A stretch of 64,000 bases of DNA from Hydrangea macrophylla (Eukaryota; Streptophyta; Magnoliopsida; Cornales; Hydrangeaceae). Shown one piece after another: positions 25,040-34,866 of the stretch. Within the stretch, counting starts at the first letter, position 1. Each line of letters starts with the position of its first letter. The notes under the pieces are model-generated. The model worked only from the letters and a program-made list of their open reading frames with translations, made no database searches and had not been told where the DNA came from. The stretch is from the NCBI GenBank assembly GCA_033977485.1, contig CM066987.1:51711033-51775032 (forward strand), read 5' to 3'. A program made the position numbers and the translations under genes.

Positions 25040-25168
25040 ACAAAATTACCAAGTATTTTCAGTGAATTCGGAGTAAAAGACAGGTGTAAATGTATCATTT
25101 GGTGGTACAATATGTACTTCCTGAAATTAGACAGACTGTTGCCCAGGGCGGCAATCAAAAGTTATCTG

Positions 25169-25480
25169 CGGCAGTCACGTGACTGCCGCTGCGGCATTCA
25201 ATAACTACCGCGACGGCACTCAATGACTGCCGCGCGGCTCTCAGTAAATGCCGCGCAAAATTATTGATTGCCGTATTTTGGTCAACCTTACTTTATCAGT
25301 TTTTTGTTTTTATCCGCATACATATACGTATTGTACCATAAAATACGGATTTTAAAAGCAAACGGCAGTCAGAAAATGTCAGCGGCATTCAGTAAATGTC
25401 GGGCCGGCACTCATTGAATGCCGTTCGGCACTCACTGAGTACCGGCCGACACTCACTGAGTGCCGCGGAATACTGCCGTG
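25169..25480. repeat. GC-rich palindrome array in the E2 LTR
   Basis: It contains the perfect 20-bp palindrome CGGCAGTCACGTGACTGCCG (25169-25188), whose centre is a G-box. Around it are many imperfect copies of a self-complementary motif such as GGCACTCAYTGAATGCC, repeated at about 23-bp spacing between 25400 and 25465. It stands out as GC-rich in an AT-rich LTR. Confidence 0.85.
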
Positions 25481-25760
25481 TGCCGTTTTTTGTTGAATTT
25501 CCCCTTTTTAGGTCTTTTCTTTCTTCCTTTTTCTTTAAAGAAACTTATTTTCGAAGATCTTTTTCAAAAAATGGTGTTTTACACCCGAATTCTCCTAAAT
25601 ACGTGGTATTTTCTTCTTTCTGTGAAATTTTATCGCGTTTAGAGAATTTTCTGAAGAGCTTGGAATATTTCGAATCTTTCCGGTCCTTATCATCATTGGA
25701 CGTGGAGGTGACGCTCTCCTAAATTCGACGGTCGGTCAAAATTGGGGTGTCTACAGCAGC

Positions 25761-26966
25761 AAGAGTTTTGCATTCCACAAAAGGATTCCTCTAATGAACA
25801 ATCAAAGTAAGAAGATGAGATTATCTAAGAATTTTATATGTTTTTAAAAAAAAGATAATTAAAGTATGTAACACTCAACAATGGAGAAAATGATGTAAAG
25901 CTCACAAGGGTAAAGTCTCCACATATGCTTTAAACGATTTTCAGGTAACAATTGCATTAAACATCATCTTAACACAAGTAGTCATGCAACGTGCTCGATA
26001 ATCCAAGATTTGAAATTCATGAGGTTCACTATAATCAAGATAGTTCTAGGACTAGTGAGATTCAATGCGTGTCACATACTAAAATCACAAGAAAATCATA
26101 AGACAGGTGTCATCGCTCGGTACTTGAAAATGTGAAACTATACAACAATCATTGGAAACTTTATTAAAAATCATGCTTGTAGAATAAATGGCAAGAAGAA
26201 AATGGAACATCAACATGATGGGTGAATATCACACACCCCACAACTAGAACATTGCATTGTCCCTAATGCAAAATGGTTCGAAACAATGACAAAAATGAGT
26301 AGAGATAGAGTGATACACCAACAAAAGGAGTGATCCTTGATGAGCACAAAAATAATGTTCCTACACATGAATCGCTACAAAGCACATCAAGCAAATGAAA
26401 GAAGAAAACAAAAAAGGAAACACCAAAACACAAAAGAAATGAAGATGGAATGATTAGGAAATGATGCGAATGAATTTGAATGTTAGAATGCTAAATCTAC
26501 CACTAGCCAAACATACAAAAGAGAAACAATATTCCTTTAAAAGAGGGGTTCTAGAAAGTTTGGCAAAACAATCAAACTTTGCATTACTATACTATGGCTC
26601 TACTTTGATTAACATGATTTGCCCACCCTACAACTAAATTATATTAACTAAACTAAATTAACTAAACTACATGGTGGAACACATCACATTCTCTTGGTAT
26701 GAGTCAAGCATCTTAACACAAAGCATAATCACCATAATAACAAATAAGTGGTAAATTACTACACTATGCAACACCTTTGATTAGAATGACACATCCACCC
26801 TACATGAACTAATCTACATGCATGGTAGACAAATCAACTTCTCTCAGAATGACTCATGTGCAATAATACACCACTTCTATTAAGCACGGCTATGTAAGAA
26901 ATCACAAAACTCAATTACACATGCCAAAACTTTAAAGAAAAACAACCAGAGGAGATACTATTACCT
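25761..26966 (-). other. E4 3' noncoding region
   Basis: 1.2 kb, AT-rich, without a gene. On the minus strand near 26235-26275 it reads GCATTAGGGACAATGCAATG followed by GTTGTGGGGTGTG, a pattern common in the 3' regions of Athila elements (imperfect inverted GCATT/AATGC, then a G-run). It joins the protease fragment at about 26967, so the intervening pol was deleted. Confidence 0.5.
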
Positions 26967-29052
26967 TTCCCATGAAAGACAAAGTTATCAACCTGAACCA
27001 ACACATCCTCTAGAATTCCTCTTGGTGCCTTGATTGATCTATCCGCCAGTTGCAAGGTGACACAGGTGGGTTTTAACTCTCCCAAGCCCAATTGTTGGTA
27101 CACTGAGTATGGTAACAAATTGACATTAGATCCAAGATCTAAAAGTGCATTTTGAATCCGTTGCTTTCCTAAGACACAAGAAATTGTTGGGGTGCCAGGA
27201 TCTTTGTATTTTGGAGGCAGATTGTGCTTGATGATTGAACTGACTTATTCTGCCAAATATCCCTTCTTTGTCACACTTTACTTGCGCTTCACGGTGCATA
27301 AGTCTTTCAAGTATTTCGCATATGACGGGACTTGCTGGACCGCATCCAACAAGGATAGGTTGATATGGACCTATTTGAAAAGATCCAGGAATTCTTGGTT
27401 CTTTGCTTCTTTCTGAGGTCTCAACCTTTGAGGGAACGGAGCGGGAAAAGGACATTTAGGCATTTCTATGTCAACTTTTTCCTTTCCCTTTTTGAGTCAC
27501 TCTATTTCCTCCCTATGCTCTTCCTTCAATTTTTCGACTTCTCTTTTCATTTCTTCCTTTAGATGAGCTATTATGGAGGCTAGATTTTCCTCTTATCGGC
27601 TTTTTCTGCTTCCATCTCCTCTAACTCCTTCTCATTCTCTTCTACATCGGCTTTTTTTGCTTCTTTCTCCTCTAACTCCTTCTCATTCTCTTCTTGGAGT
27701 TGCTCTTCCACCTTTTCATCCATTTCATCCTCTTCATGTTCAGAAGGTATTTCATTAGTTCCCACTAACCTTACCACTTCTCAATGTGGTAATGTTCTTG
27801 TACGAGGGTACAAGAACATTAGAACTCTGTTGAGCAAAATTTTGGGTTTGAGGTGCTGGTGGTTGGTATGAAGGTTGAGATTGAGTCTGAGGGGGCTGGA
27901 GGTATTGATTCTGGTAGGATTGGGGTGGCTTGTGCAATTGACTTGAAGATTGGCCAACCACATTGGTAGAGTTAAAGCTTTCGCAACTGGGTTTTTTGGT
28001 ATTACTATAGGGATAATTTGTGGGACCCTTATAGTTATTCATTGCATTCACTCCAGCTGGAGCACTTTCTTTATACACGGGCATATAAGGGCATGCCTGT
28101 GTTGAATGTCCTATGACACTACAATTACCACACGGCTCTGGATTGATCATTTGAGCTGGCGGGCCCACCCTTTGCATTTCCATCTTTCTACCTTTTGCAC
28201 TAACAGTTAAATTTTTGCAGTTAGTTCATCTTCTGCTCTTAACTGAAACACGCTTTTTAGTTTTGATTTCCTGTCCTCCACACTATCTTACCATTGCGGC
28301 ACAATCTCAGCAAGCCATTCAAAAAAGGTTTCTGCTTCTTCCTCATTCTCGATAAGAAAGTCACCTTGGCACATTGTATCAACCAATTTCTTCGATCGTG
28401 GAAGAAGTCCATCATAGAAGAAACTGATTGTGCGTCACTTTTTTAATCCGTACAGTGGATATGACAACAACAGATCCTTGAAGCGTTCCCAAACTTGTGT
28501 GAATGTCTCACCTTCGTTCTAGGAGAATGTCTTGATTTGTCTCAACAAGTTGTTGGTCAAATGGATTGGAAAGGATTTTTTCAAAAAAACTTCTCTCATG
28601 GCATGCCAAGTCAGAATAGAACCCGGACAGAGGGATAAGAACCACGCTTTAGCCTTATCCTTCAAAGAGAAAGGAAAGAGTTTCAAGCGAATGACGTCTG
28701 GTGGGCAAGTCTGGTCTGAAAATGTTCCGCACACATCTTCAAAGTCACGGATGTTAAGATATGCTCGTTCTATGTCCATCCCATAAAAGGTTGGCAAGAA
28801 TTGAATCATGCCATTCTTAAATTAGAATGTACCTCGATGTGGTGGAATCGTGATACACAATGGGGAAGCGGTCCTACCAGGGATTAATAGTTCACGCAAT
28901 GGGCGCAAACCATTATTTATTGGTTAGAAACGATTTTCACCATTTAGACTTTCGACTTCCTCGTTCTCGAAGTTACCACCATTACCCCCGTTTCCATTAT
29001 TAGCCACACTGATAGAGCTTGAAGATAAACTAGAATTTCGGTCAAACAAAGC
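26967..29052 (-). pseudogene. E4 Gag and protease remnant
   Basis: Athila Gag lacking its first eight or so codons, which lie at 44841-44866. Segments: N-terminal Asn/Ser-rich part; gag domain (28519-28809) closely similar to E1 with IQFLPTFYGMD; intact CCHC zinc knuckle CGNCSVIGHSTQAC near 28090-28135; Pro/Gln-rich part; an acidic segment with a 17-residue tandem duplication (27597-27698); protease fragment with [17 protein letters not shown] near 27060-27120. Several stops and frameshifts interrupt it. Homology to Athila ends abruptly near 26967, after the VDNFVF motif. Confidence 0.85.
27597..27698 (-). repeat. 51-bp tandem duplication in E4 gag-pro linker
   Basis: Two adjacent ~51-bp copies starting at 27597 and 27648, each with CTCCTCTAACTCCTTCTCAT, encode a Glu/Lys-rich 17-residue repeat on the minus strand. 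Confidence 0.75.
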
Positions 29053-29663
29053 TGATATGTCCAGAAATATCTTGTAATTGCCTAACCGCCACGTGTTCAG
29101 CTAATGACCCGGGGAAGCCGGATTTGAGGCATGGAGCCCACGCTCCCGAGGGATGCTGCAGTTGCCAACCGAGATACTCGGGCGGTCGTAGTGAGGCCCT
29201 GAGGATCACGGCATTAATCACGTTTCCCCTCAATTCGTTACACAGCTGTCGCTCTATCAAGAGAATCAGTGGTTTCCTTAACTACTTAGGAAACTCACCA
29301 AATATTGGGCAAATCTATTGTGATTAGATTAGGCTTCCTAATCTAATAAAACTTACCATGTAAAGGTGGACTCTTACACTTATAAAAGAGCCCACCTACC
29401 CTCTCAAAGGGGATCCGAGTATCAACTCTCTAAGCAAATACACCTTATAGAAATCACCAACATACACGCATACACCCGGCTGGTATTACTGGTAGTGCCG
29501 CCCCACTTTGTTGGCTCACCAGGCCGCCGGTGATCTGCTAGTGAACGCGCATAGACGCAACCGTGGACGTAGGTCACCTCATTAACGGGGCCGAACCACA
29601 CACAAACCTTCTGTGATCTCGTTTTCTTCTTAAAATTGCCCTCACCAGTTTTCGGCATCATCA
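29053..29663 (+). repeat. E3 5' LTR
   Basis: Direct repeat of 44230-44840 (offset 15177), same length. It contains a G-box CACGTG at 29090-29095 and a TATA box TATAAAAG at 29381-29388, giving a probable transcript start near 29415. Confidence 0.95.
29381..29388 (+). promoter_or_regulatory. TATA box of the E3 5' LTR
   Basis: TATAAAAG in the context ACTTATAAAAGAGCCC. The identical copy in the 3' LTR is at 44558-44565. Confidence 0.75.
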
Positions 29664-29666
29664 GTT

Positions 29667-29684
29667 TGGCGCCATCTGTGGGAA
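29667..29684 (+). other. E3 primer binding site
   Basis: TGGCGCCATCTGTGGGAA starts three bases after the LTR. TGG pairs with the CCA end of a tRNA; I do not assign the tRNA. Confidence 0.75.
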
Positions 29685-29727
29685 TCGACACGATTTCCTT
29701 GTTAACAAAAATCTTTGACTGATCAAC

Positions 29728-32193
29728 ATGCCAAAGAAGAAGGGCAAGAAGACCGCCGATTCAACCGGTCAGGAGGACCTACAGATCGAGGCGCGGGCGA
29801 CCTCCATGACCTCCGACCAGGTCGCAGTAGCGCTGGAGCGGCTCTTGGAAGGCCAGCTCCGGACGCAACAGCAAATAGATGCGCTCATAGCCCAGAATGA
29901 AAAAGTGGTCGAGGACTACGAGAAAAGCCCTTCGTCGGAGAAGCGGCCTGAAAAGAGCACTCCCAGTCAGAGGCCCGAAAGGAGCGCTCCCAGCAAGAAG
30001 CCTGCCCGGTCGCGCGGAAAGACTAGGTCCGCTCCCGGGTCCCAACTAAACCGGGAAAGCCGGGCAGAGGGAGAGCGTAGCCAGCCTGCCAAGCGCCCAC
30101 AGGAAGGACCTCGGTATGTCCCTCGCCGAGCGCGACGAGTAGAGGATGCCCGAATCCTCATCGAACGGCGGCGAGCTGCCAGGGGAGAAGCATCCGGACG
30201 AAAAGTCAGGGAACCGGTCGACGATCCGCCCGCCCTAAGCCGGGATGATCTCAGGCACAGGCTATCCCGGACTCGTAGCCGAGTGCTATCCCCAAGATCG
30301 ACGCGCTTTGAGGACGAGGACGAGGCATCATCGTCCGACCCAACTTACTACTCAGGTGCAGAGAGAAGGATCGGGCGTACTGATGTCAAGGCCCAGGTCG
30401 AGGAGCTGCAGCAGCAGATTGAGAGGCTGAACCGCAAGTCCGGCCACGACCTCACTAATACAGAAACGGAGTCACCCTACACTGCCCGGGTGACACAGTT
30501 CCCGATTCCGCGGAAGTTCAAACCCCCTCATCTCAGCTCATACGACGGCAAGGGGAGTCCAGTGGACCACATCCGCACCTATAAGGCGCAGATGGCACTG
30601 GTCACTACCACGGACGAGTTGTTATGCCTGGCATTCCCCAGTACTTTAAAGGGATCAGCCGCGCAATGGTTCCATGCTCTGAAACCGCAGACGGTTGACG
30701 ATTTCAAGACCCTCGGCAAACTCTTCATCAGTCAGTTTGTCGGGATGCTGGACCGGTCGCAGCCAGACACCCAGCTACTAGCTGTCAAGCAGCAAAGGGG
30801 GGAATCTTTAAGGGAGTACGTAGATCGTTTCAACCAGCAGAGGCTCTTGATTCGCAACCTCAATGAGACTGCCGCCATCATGGCTTTCTGCTCAGGAGTT
30901 CAGCACACCAAGGTGGCCACGTCTTTTCATCGCAATCGACCTGCAACCCTGGTGGAACTCTCGGAAAGAGTGGGGAAGTACATAGACACCGAAGAGTTCC
31001 TGAAGGCAAAGCGCGCCAGCCAGACAGGAGACGAATCCCCAAAAGCAAAGCGCAAACGCGAGGGATTTGAGAAAGGTCCGGGAAAGAAGTCAAAGCAGGA
31101 CCAAAGAGAGGCTAGGGGTCAGCCCCCGATAGCTTTCACACCCCTTTACCGACCCATACATGAGGTGATGGCTGCTGCAGAAGCGCAGAGGCTACTCCCG
31201 CAGCCTACCAAGCTCAGAGCCCCTCCTGGCAAGAGGAATCGGGAGAAGTTCTGCCGCTATCACAAGGACCATGGCCATGAAACGGAGGATTGCTTCAAGT
31301 TGAAAATAGCAATCGAAAAGCTGATCGAGCAGGGCCATCTTGCCGAGTTTGTCACAGCAGACAGACGACCCCGACAGGATGCCCGAGCTCCCGGTCAGCC
31401 CCCTCCACCGCACGGCCACATCAACGTAATCTCCGGAGGAACATCTGGCGGAGGTGATTCACAGTCGGCACGGAAGAGACACGCCCGAGCATCCCGAGCG
31501 GATGTATGGCAGGTCCAATCCACCGGCCCCTCACCAACTGACGTTCTGACATTCTCATCCGATGATGTACAGGGCCTCCACTGCCCCCACGACGACCCGC
31601 TGGTAGTGACACTGTCTATAGCAAACTACGTGGTCAAAAGGGTACTGGTTGACACGGGCAGCTCGTCGGATATAATGTTCGCAGCGGCATTCGACCAACT
31701 CGGGATCGATCGAGATCGGCTCCGGCCAGTTGCTACTCCCCTGGTCGGATTCAATGGCTCTAGCACTCAACCGCTCGGCACGATCGAGCTCCCAGTACTC
31801 ATGGGGACCTATCCACAACAGGTTTCCCTGCTCACCAATTTCGTGATAGTAGACGCCCCGTCGGCCTACAACGTTATCCTGGGGAGGCCGACCCTTAACA
31901 GAGCGCGAGCAGTTGTCTCCACATACAGCCTAACCGTTAAATTCCCGACTCCTCAGGGACCGGGATGCTTGCGAGGAGACCAGACCACGGCTCGGAGTTG
32001 TTATGTTAGCTCGTTGCGACGGGGAGCAGTCACCGAGACTCTAAATATCCAAGAAATGGATCCCCGGGATCCGAGGGACATGATAGGGCCTATGGAAGAA
32101 TTGGAGCAAGTTGTGCTGGATCCGGAACACCCGGATCGGACGATCAGCGTAGGCGCGTTGCTGGAGCCCGCCTTGAAGGAAGAATTGGTCTAG
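29728..32193 (+). CDS. gag: E3 Gag and protease, ending at an in-frame TAG
   Basis: 821 codons from the ATG 44 bp after the primer site. A Lys/Arg/Glu-rich N-terminal part (1-250) precedes the Gag domain (about 255-420, with KFKPPHLSSYDGKGSPVDHI). A zinc-knuckle variant begins at Cys509 (C-x2-H-x4-H-x4-C, typical of Tat). The aspartic protease has DTGSS with Asp at 642 and an LGRPTLNR motif near 708. The frame stops at TAG (32191-32193), but the same frame continues at once with RT sequence, so the stop most likely arose by CAG to TAG. The GC-rich codon use contrasts with neighbouring E4. Confidence 0.85.
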   Translation: MPKKKGKKTADSTGQEDLQIEARATSMTSDQVAVALERLLEGQLRTQQQIDALIAQNEKVVEDYEKSPSSEKRPEKSTPSQRPERSAPSKKPARSRGKTRSAPGSQLNRESRAEGERSQPAKRPQEGPRYVPRRARRVEDARILIERRRAARGEASGRKVREPVDDPPALSRDDLRHRLSRTRSRVLSPRSTRFEDEDEASSSDPTYYSGAERRIGRTDVKAQVEELQQQIERLNRKSGHDLTNTETESPYTARVTQFPIPRKFKPPHLSSYDGKGSPVDHIRTYKAQMALVTTTDELLCLAFPSTLKGSAAQWFHALKPQTVDDFKTLGKLFISQFVGMLDRSQPDTQLLAVKQQRGESLREYVDRFNQQRLLIRNLNETAAIMAFCSGVQHTKVATSFHRNRPATLVELSERVGKYIDTEEFLKAKRASQTGDESPKAKRKREGFEKGPGKKSKQDQREARGQPPIAFTPLYRPIHEVMAAAEAQRLLPQPTKLRAPPGKRNREKFCRYHKDHGHETEDCFKLKIAIEKLIEQGHLAEFVTADRRPRQDARAPGQPPPPHGHINVISGGTSGGGDSQSARKRHARASRADVWQVQSTGPSPTDVLTFSSDDVQGLHCPHDDPLVVTLSIANYVVKRVLVDTGSSSDIMFAAAFDQLGIDRDRLRPVATPLVGFNGSSTQPLGTIELPVLMGTYPQQVSLLTNFVIVDAPSAYNVILGRPTLNRARAVVSTYSLTVKFPTPQGPGCLRGDQTTARSCYVSSLRRGAVTETLNIQEMDPRDPRDMIGPMEELEQVVLDPEHPDRTISVGALLEPALKEELV

Positions 32194-33775
32194 TTCCTGA
32201 AGCAAAACCAGGATGTCTTTGCTTGGAGCCATGAGGACATGCCCGGGATTGATCCCCGAGTGATGTCCCATCACCTCAATGTTAGCCCAGACTGCCGTCC
32301 GGTAAAGCAGAAGAGAAGGGGCATGGCGTCCGAAAGGCAAAAAGCTGTAAGTGAGGAGGTAGAGAAGCTATTAAAAGCTGGCTCCATCAGGGAGGTCCAC
32401 TACCCCGACTGGCTAGCCAACGTTGTGCTGGTCAAGAAGAGCAATGGCAAGTGGAGGATGTGTGTGGACTTCACCGACCTCAACAAGGCCTGTCCTAAGG
32501 ACTGTTATCCGTTGCCCAGGATAGACCTCCTTGTTGATTCAACAGCAGGCCACTCACTCCTGTCGTTCATGGATGCCTACTCGGGGTACAATCAGATCAG
32601 CATGTACCCCGGGGATGAAGAGAAGACAGCGTTCATCACCGACCAAGGCACGTACTGTTACAGGGTCATGCCCTTCGGCCTTAAGAACGTCGGGGCTACA
32701 TACTAGCGCTTGGTCAACTTCATGTTCAAAGATCTTATCGGAAAGTCCATGGAGGTATACGTGGACGATCTCCTGGTCAAGAGCCGAGATGAACCCGATC
32801 ACCTGGAGCATCTGGCCGGGGCCTTCAGCATTTTGAGAAAATTCAGGATGAGGTTGAACCCGGCCAAGTGCACCTTTGGGGTCTCATCCGGGAAGTTCCT
32901 CGGTCATCTGGTCAGCAGACGGGGAATAGAGGCAAACCCTGACAAAATCCAGGCCATCATCAACATGCGGTCACCCAAGTCAACAAAGGAAGTTCAGAGC
33001 TTAGCCGGACGGGTGGCCGCACTGAATAGATTCGTTTCCAGAGCAACCGATCGTTGCCTACCATTCGTTAAAATCCTCCGTAAAGCTTTTCAATGGTCGG
33101 AGGAGTGCGAGGAGGCGTTCCAGGAGCTTAAGAGATACCTGGCCTCTCCACCTCTACTCACGACACCTACGGCCGGAGAGGAACTATTCCTTTACCTGGC
33201 GGTGTCACCATCGGCAGTCAGCTCAGCACTTATTCGGGAAGAGTACGGGATACAGTTCCCAGTGTATTACACCAGCCGAGCGCTGCAGGGCGCAGAAAGC
33301 CGGTACTCTCGCATCGAGAAACTAGCCTTCGCTCTCATTACCTCGGCCCGAAGGCTTCGCCCTTACTTCCAGGCCCATGCCATCATAGTACTGACAGACC
33401 AACCCCTCCGCAAAATTCTCTCTCGGCCGGATACATCCGGCAGGCTCGTCAAGTGGGCTTTGGAACTGGAGGAGTTTGAGGTAACTTACAGACCACGGAC
33501 GGCCATCAAGGGACAAGCCGTCGCAGATTTCTTGGTCGAGTTTACGTATCTAGAAGACCCGATAGAAGAACTCGAGCCTCCGGCCTTACCGCCCGGATTG
33601 CTCGCCGGCATCCCCACATGGATACTGCATGTCGATGGCTCTTCCAACCGGCAGGGCAGTGGGGCCGGAATTATCCTGACCACCCCCGAGGGCATCCAGC
33701 TTGAATATGCTTTGAGATTCGGGTTTCGTGCCTCCAACAACGAGGCCGAGTACGAAGCCCTCCTGGTTGGGCTGC
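32194..33775 (+). pseudogene. E3 reverse transcriptase, RNase H and first half of archaeal RNase H
   Basis: This continues the Gag-protease frame after the TAG. It opens with the FAWSHEDMPGID RT start motif. A second TAG (32704-32706) sits within the RT, before RLVNFMF, where Gln is expected. YVDD is at 32758-32769. The RNase H ends near 33560, and the archaeal-type RNase H begins near 33620 with HVDGSSNRQGSGAG and reaches the NNEAEYEALLVGL motif. There the solo LTR E5 interrupts it at 33775/33776. Confidence 0.9.
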
Positions 33776-34065
33776 TGTAGACACCCCATTTTGTCGGCTA
33801 TCAGATTTAGGAGACCCATAGCTTGGTGGATCACAATGATCGTAAAAGATTCAAAAGGACTCTCGGAAGTCAGCTCTATCTCTCAGAATGCTCAGAATGA
33901 CCAAAATGCCCTTGAAAATCCGAAAATTCCCAGATTTGGTCCCAAAGTTCTGAAAACATACTACGTCGTAAGAAAAGTGATAAAATGAGTTTTTAAATAA
34001 AACCGGAAGAAATCGTCAGCTCCCAGAGACCCCCGGAAGTCCCGGAAGTTCCCCGAAAGTCCCCG

Positions 34066-34132
34066 TTGACCGGTTTGACCAAGGTTTGACCAGGTTTGAC
34101 CAAGGTTTGACCAGGTTTGACCAAGTTTGACC
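34066..34132 (+). repeat. TTGACC (W-box) tandem array in E5
   Basis: Seven TTGACC motifs at 34066, 34075, 34086, 34096, 34107, 34117 and 34127, about every 10 bp, joined by AAG, AGG or CGG-type spacers. More copies lie near 34266-34290. TTGACC/T is the core site of WRKY transcription factors. Confidence 0.85.
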
Positions 34133-34653
34133 AAAATCGTCCGAATTCACCAAAATCATTTTAAATCACGGGAAAAGTGTTAAAACAAGTTCCAAAAAGA
34201 AAATCGAGCGAAAACACCAGCTCCCGGGAACTCCCGGAGGTTTCTAGAACTTCCCGGGAATCCCAGGTTTGACCAGTTTGACCAGAATTTGACTTTGGAA
34301 CCGGGGTGCCGAAACAATTCTCAAATATTTTTCATGGATACTAGAGGTCAATAGCTTTCCAACGGTATATCGCACATAATTTCTGGATTTAAAACGAATT
34401 TATTATGAATTTCCAAAGGCGAAAAAGGCTATCAAATCGGCTTTTATCGCGAATACCGCAAAACTTTTCAAAGTGACCTATCCCCGAACTATTTTTTATG
34501 TAAAGTAGACTCCATTACCTTTCCAACGGTATATCACAACCTCAATTTGGAGTTCATACGCATTTTCTGTGAATTTCGGACGAAATAGGGCCTTTTCGTG
34601 AATACCGGAACATCAGGGGGCCTAAACAGCATTATCCAGACGAAGGGAGGAGC

Positions 34654-34714
34654 AGTGCCGCCGCGGCACTGGCCCACTGCCGCCGCGGCAGTGGCCCAGT
34701 GCCGCCGCGGCACT
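34654..34714. repeat. 22-bp GC-rich palindrome array in E5
   Basis: Three units at exact 22-bp spacing start at 34654, 34676 and 34698. Each contains a 17-mer mirrored around one base, such as AGTGCCGCCGCGGCACT; the middle unit has compensating changes on both arms (ACTGCC/GGCAGT). It lies ~145 bp upstream of the TATA box. Confidence 0.9.
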
Positions 34715-34858
34715 CTCCCCCAGAACAGTGAGTTTTTGTAATTATTTTTGTGGTCCCATTTTGATTAATTAAAAGCCAAAACGACATAGTTTTATGATTT
34801 CAGATGTTTGGAGCCAATGGGAACACTTTTAAAACCCCAAAACCACCCCAAGTTGGCC

Positions 34859-34866
34859 TATATAAA
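34859..34866 (+). promoter_or_regulatory. TATA box of solo LTR E5
   Basis: TATATAAA in the context GGCCTATATAAACACC, a typical plant LTR promoter context. Confidence 0.6.

Larger units (their letters stand above)
1..25755 (-). mobile_element. E2: Tat-lineage Ty3/gypsy retrotransposon, interrupted and cut by window edge
   Basis: A degenerate LTR retrotransposon reads right to left. Its 5' LTR is 22772-25755, its primer site 22751-22768, gag begins at 21498, and pol runs to 14943, then resumes at 442 and ends at 344. The gap 443-14942 is the younger element E1. Lineage: the pol carries a second, archaeal-type RNase H between the normal RNase H and integrase, which is the diagnostic trait of Tat/Ogre elements. 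The downstream LTR lies left of base 1, so its target duplication cannot be checked; the bases right of the LTR are GCAGC (25756-25760). Several stops and frameshifts make it non-autonomous. Confidence 0.9.
22772..25755 (-). repeat. E2 5' LTR
   Basis: On the minus strand it starts TGTAGACACCCC and ends ATATCCACA (2984 bp), next to the primer site. Its start resembles that of solo LTR E5 over roughly the first 100 bp with gaps, so the two belong to related families. A TATA box is at 25031-25039. GC-rich palindromes lie upstream of it at 25169-25480. It is otherwise AT-rich with no gene. Confidence 0.85.

Noticed and set aside
34066..34132. CRISPR-like array of TTGACC repeats
   Set aside because: Units are only ~10 bp with degenerate spacers, in a plant LTR; a binding-site array is the better reading.
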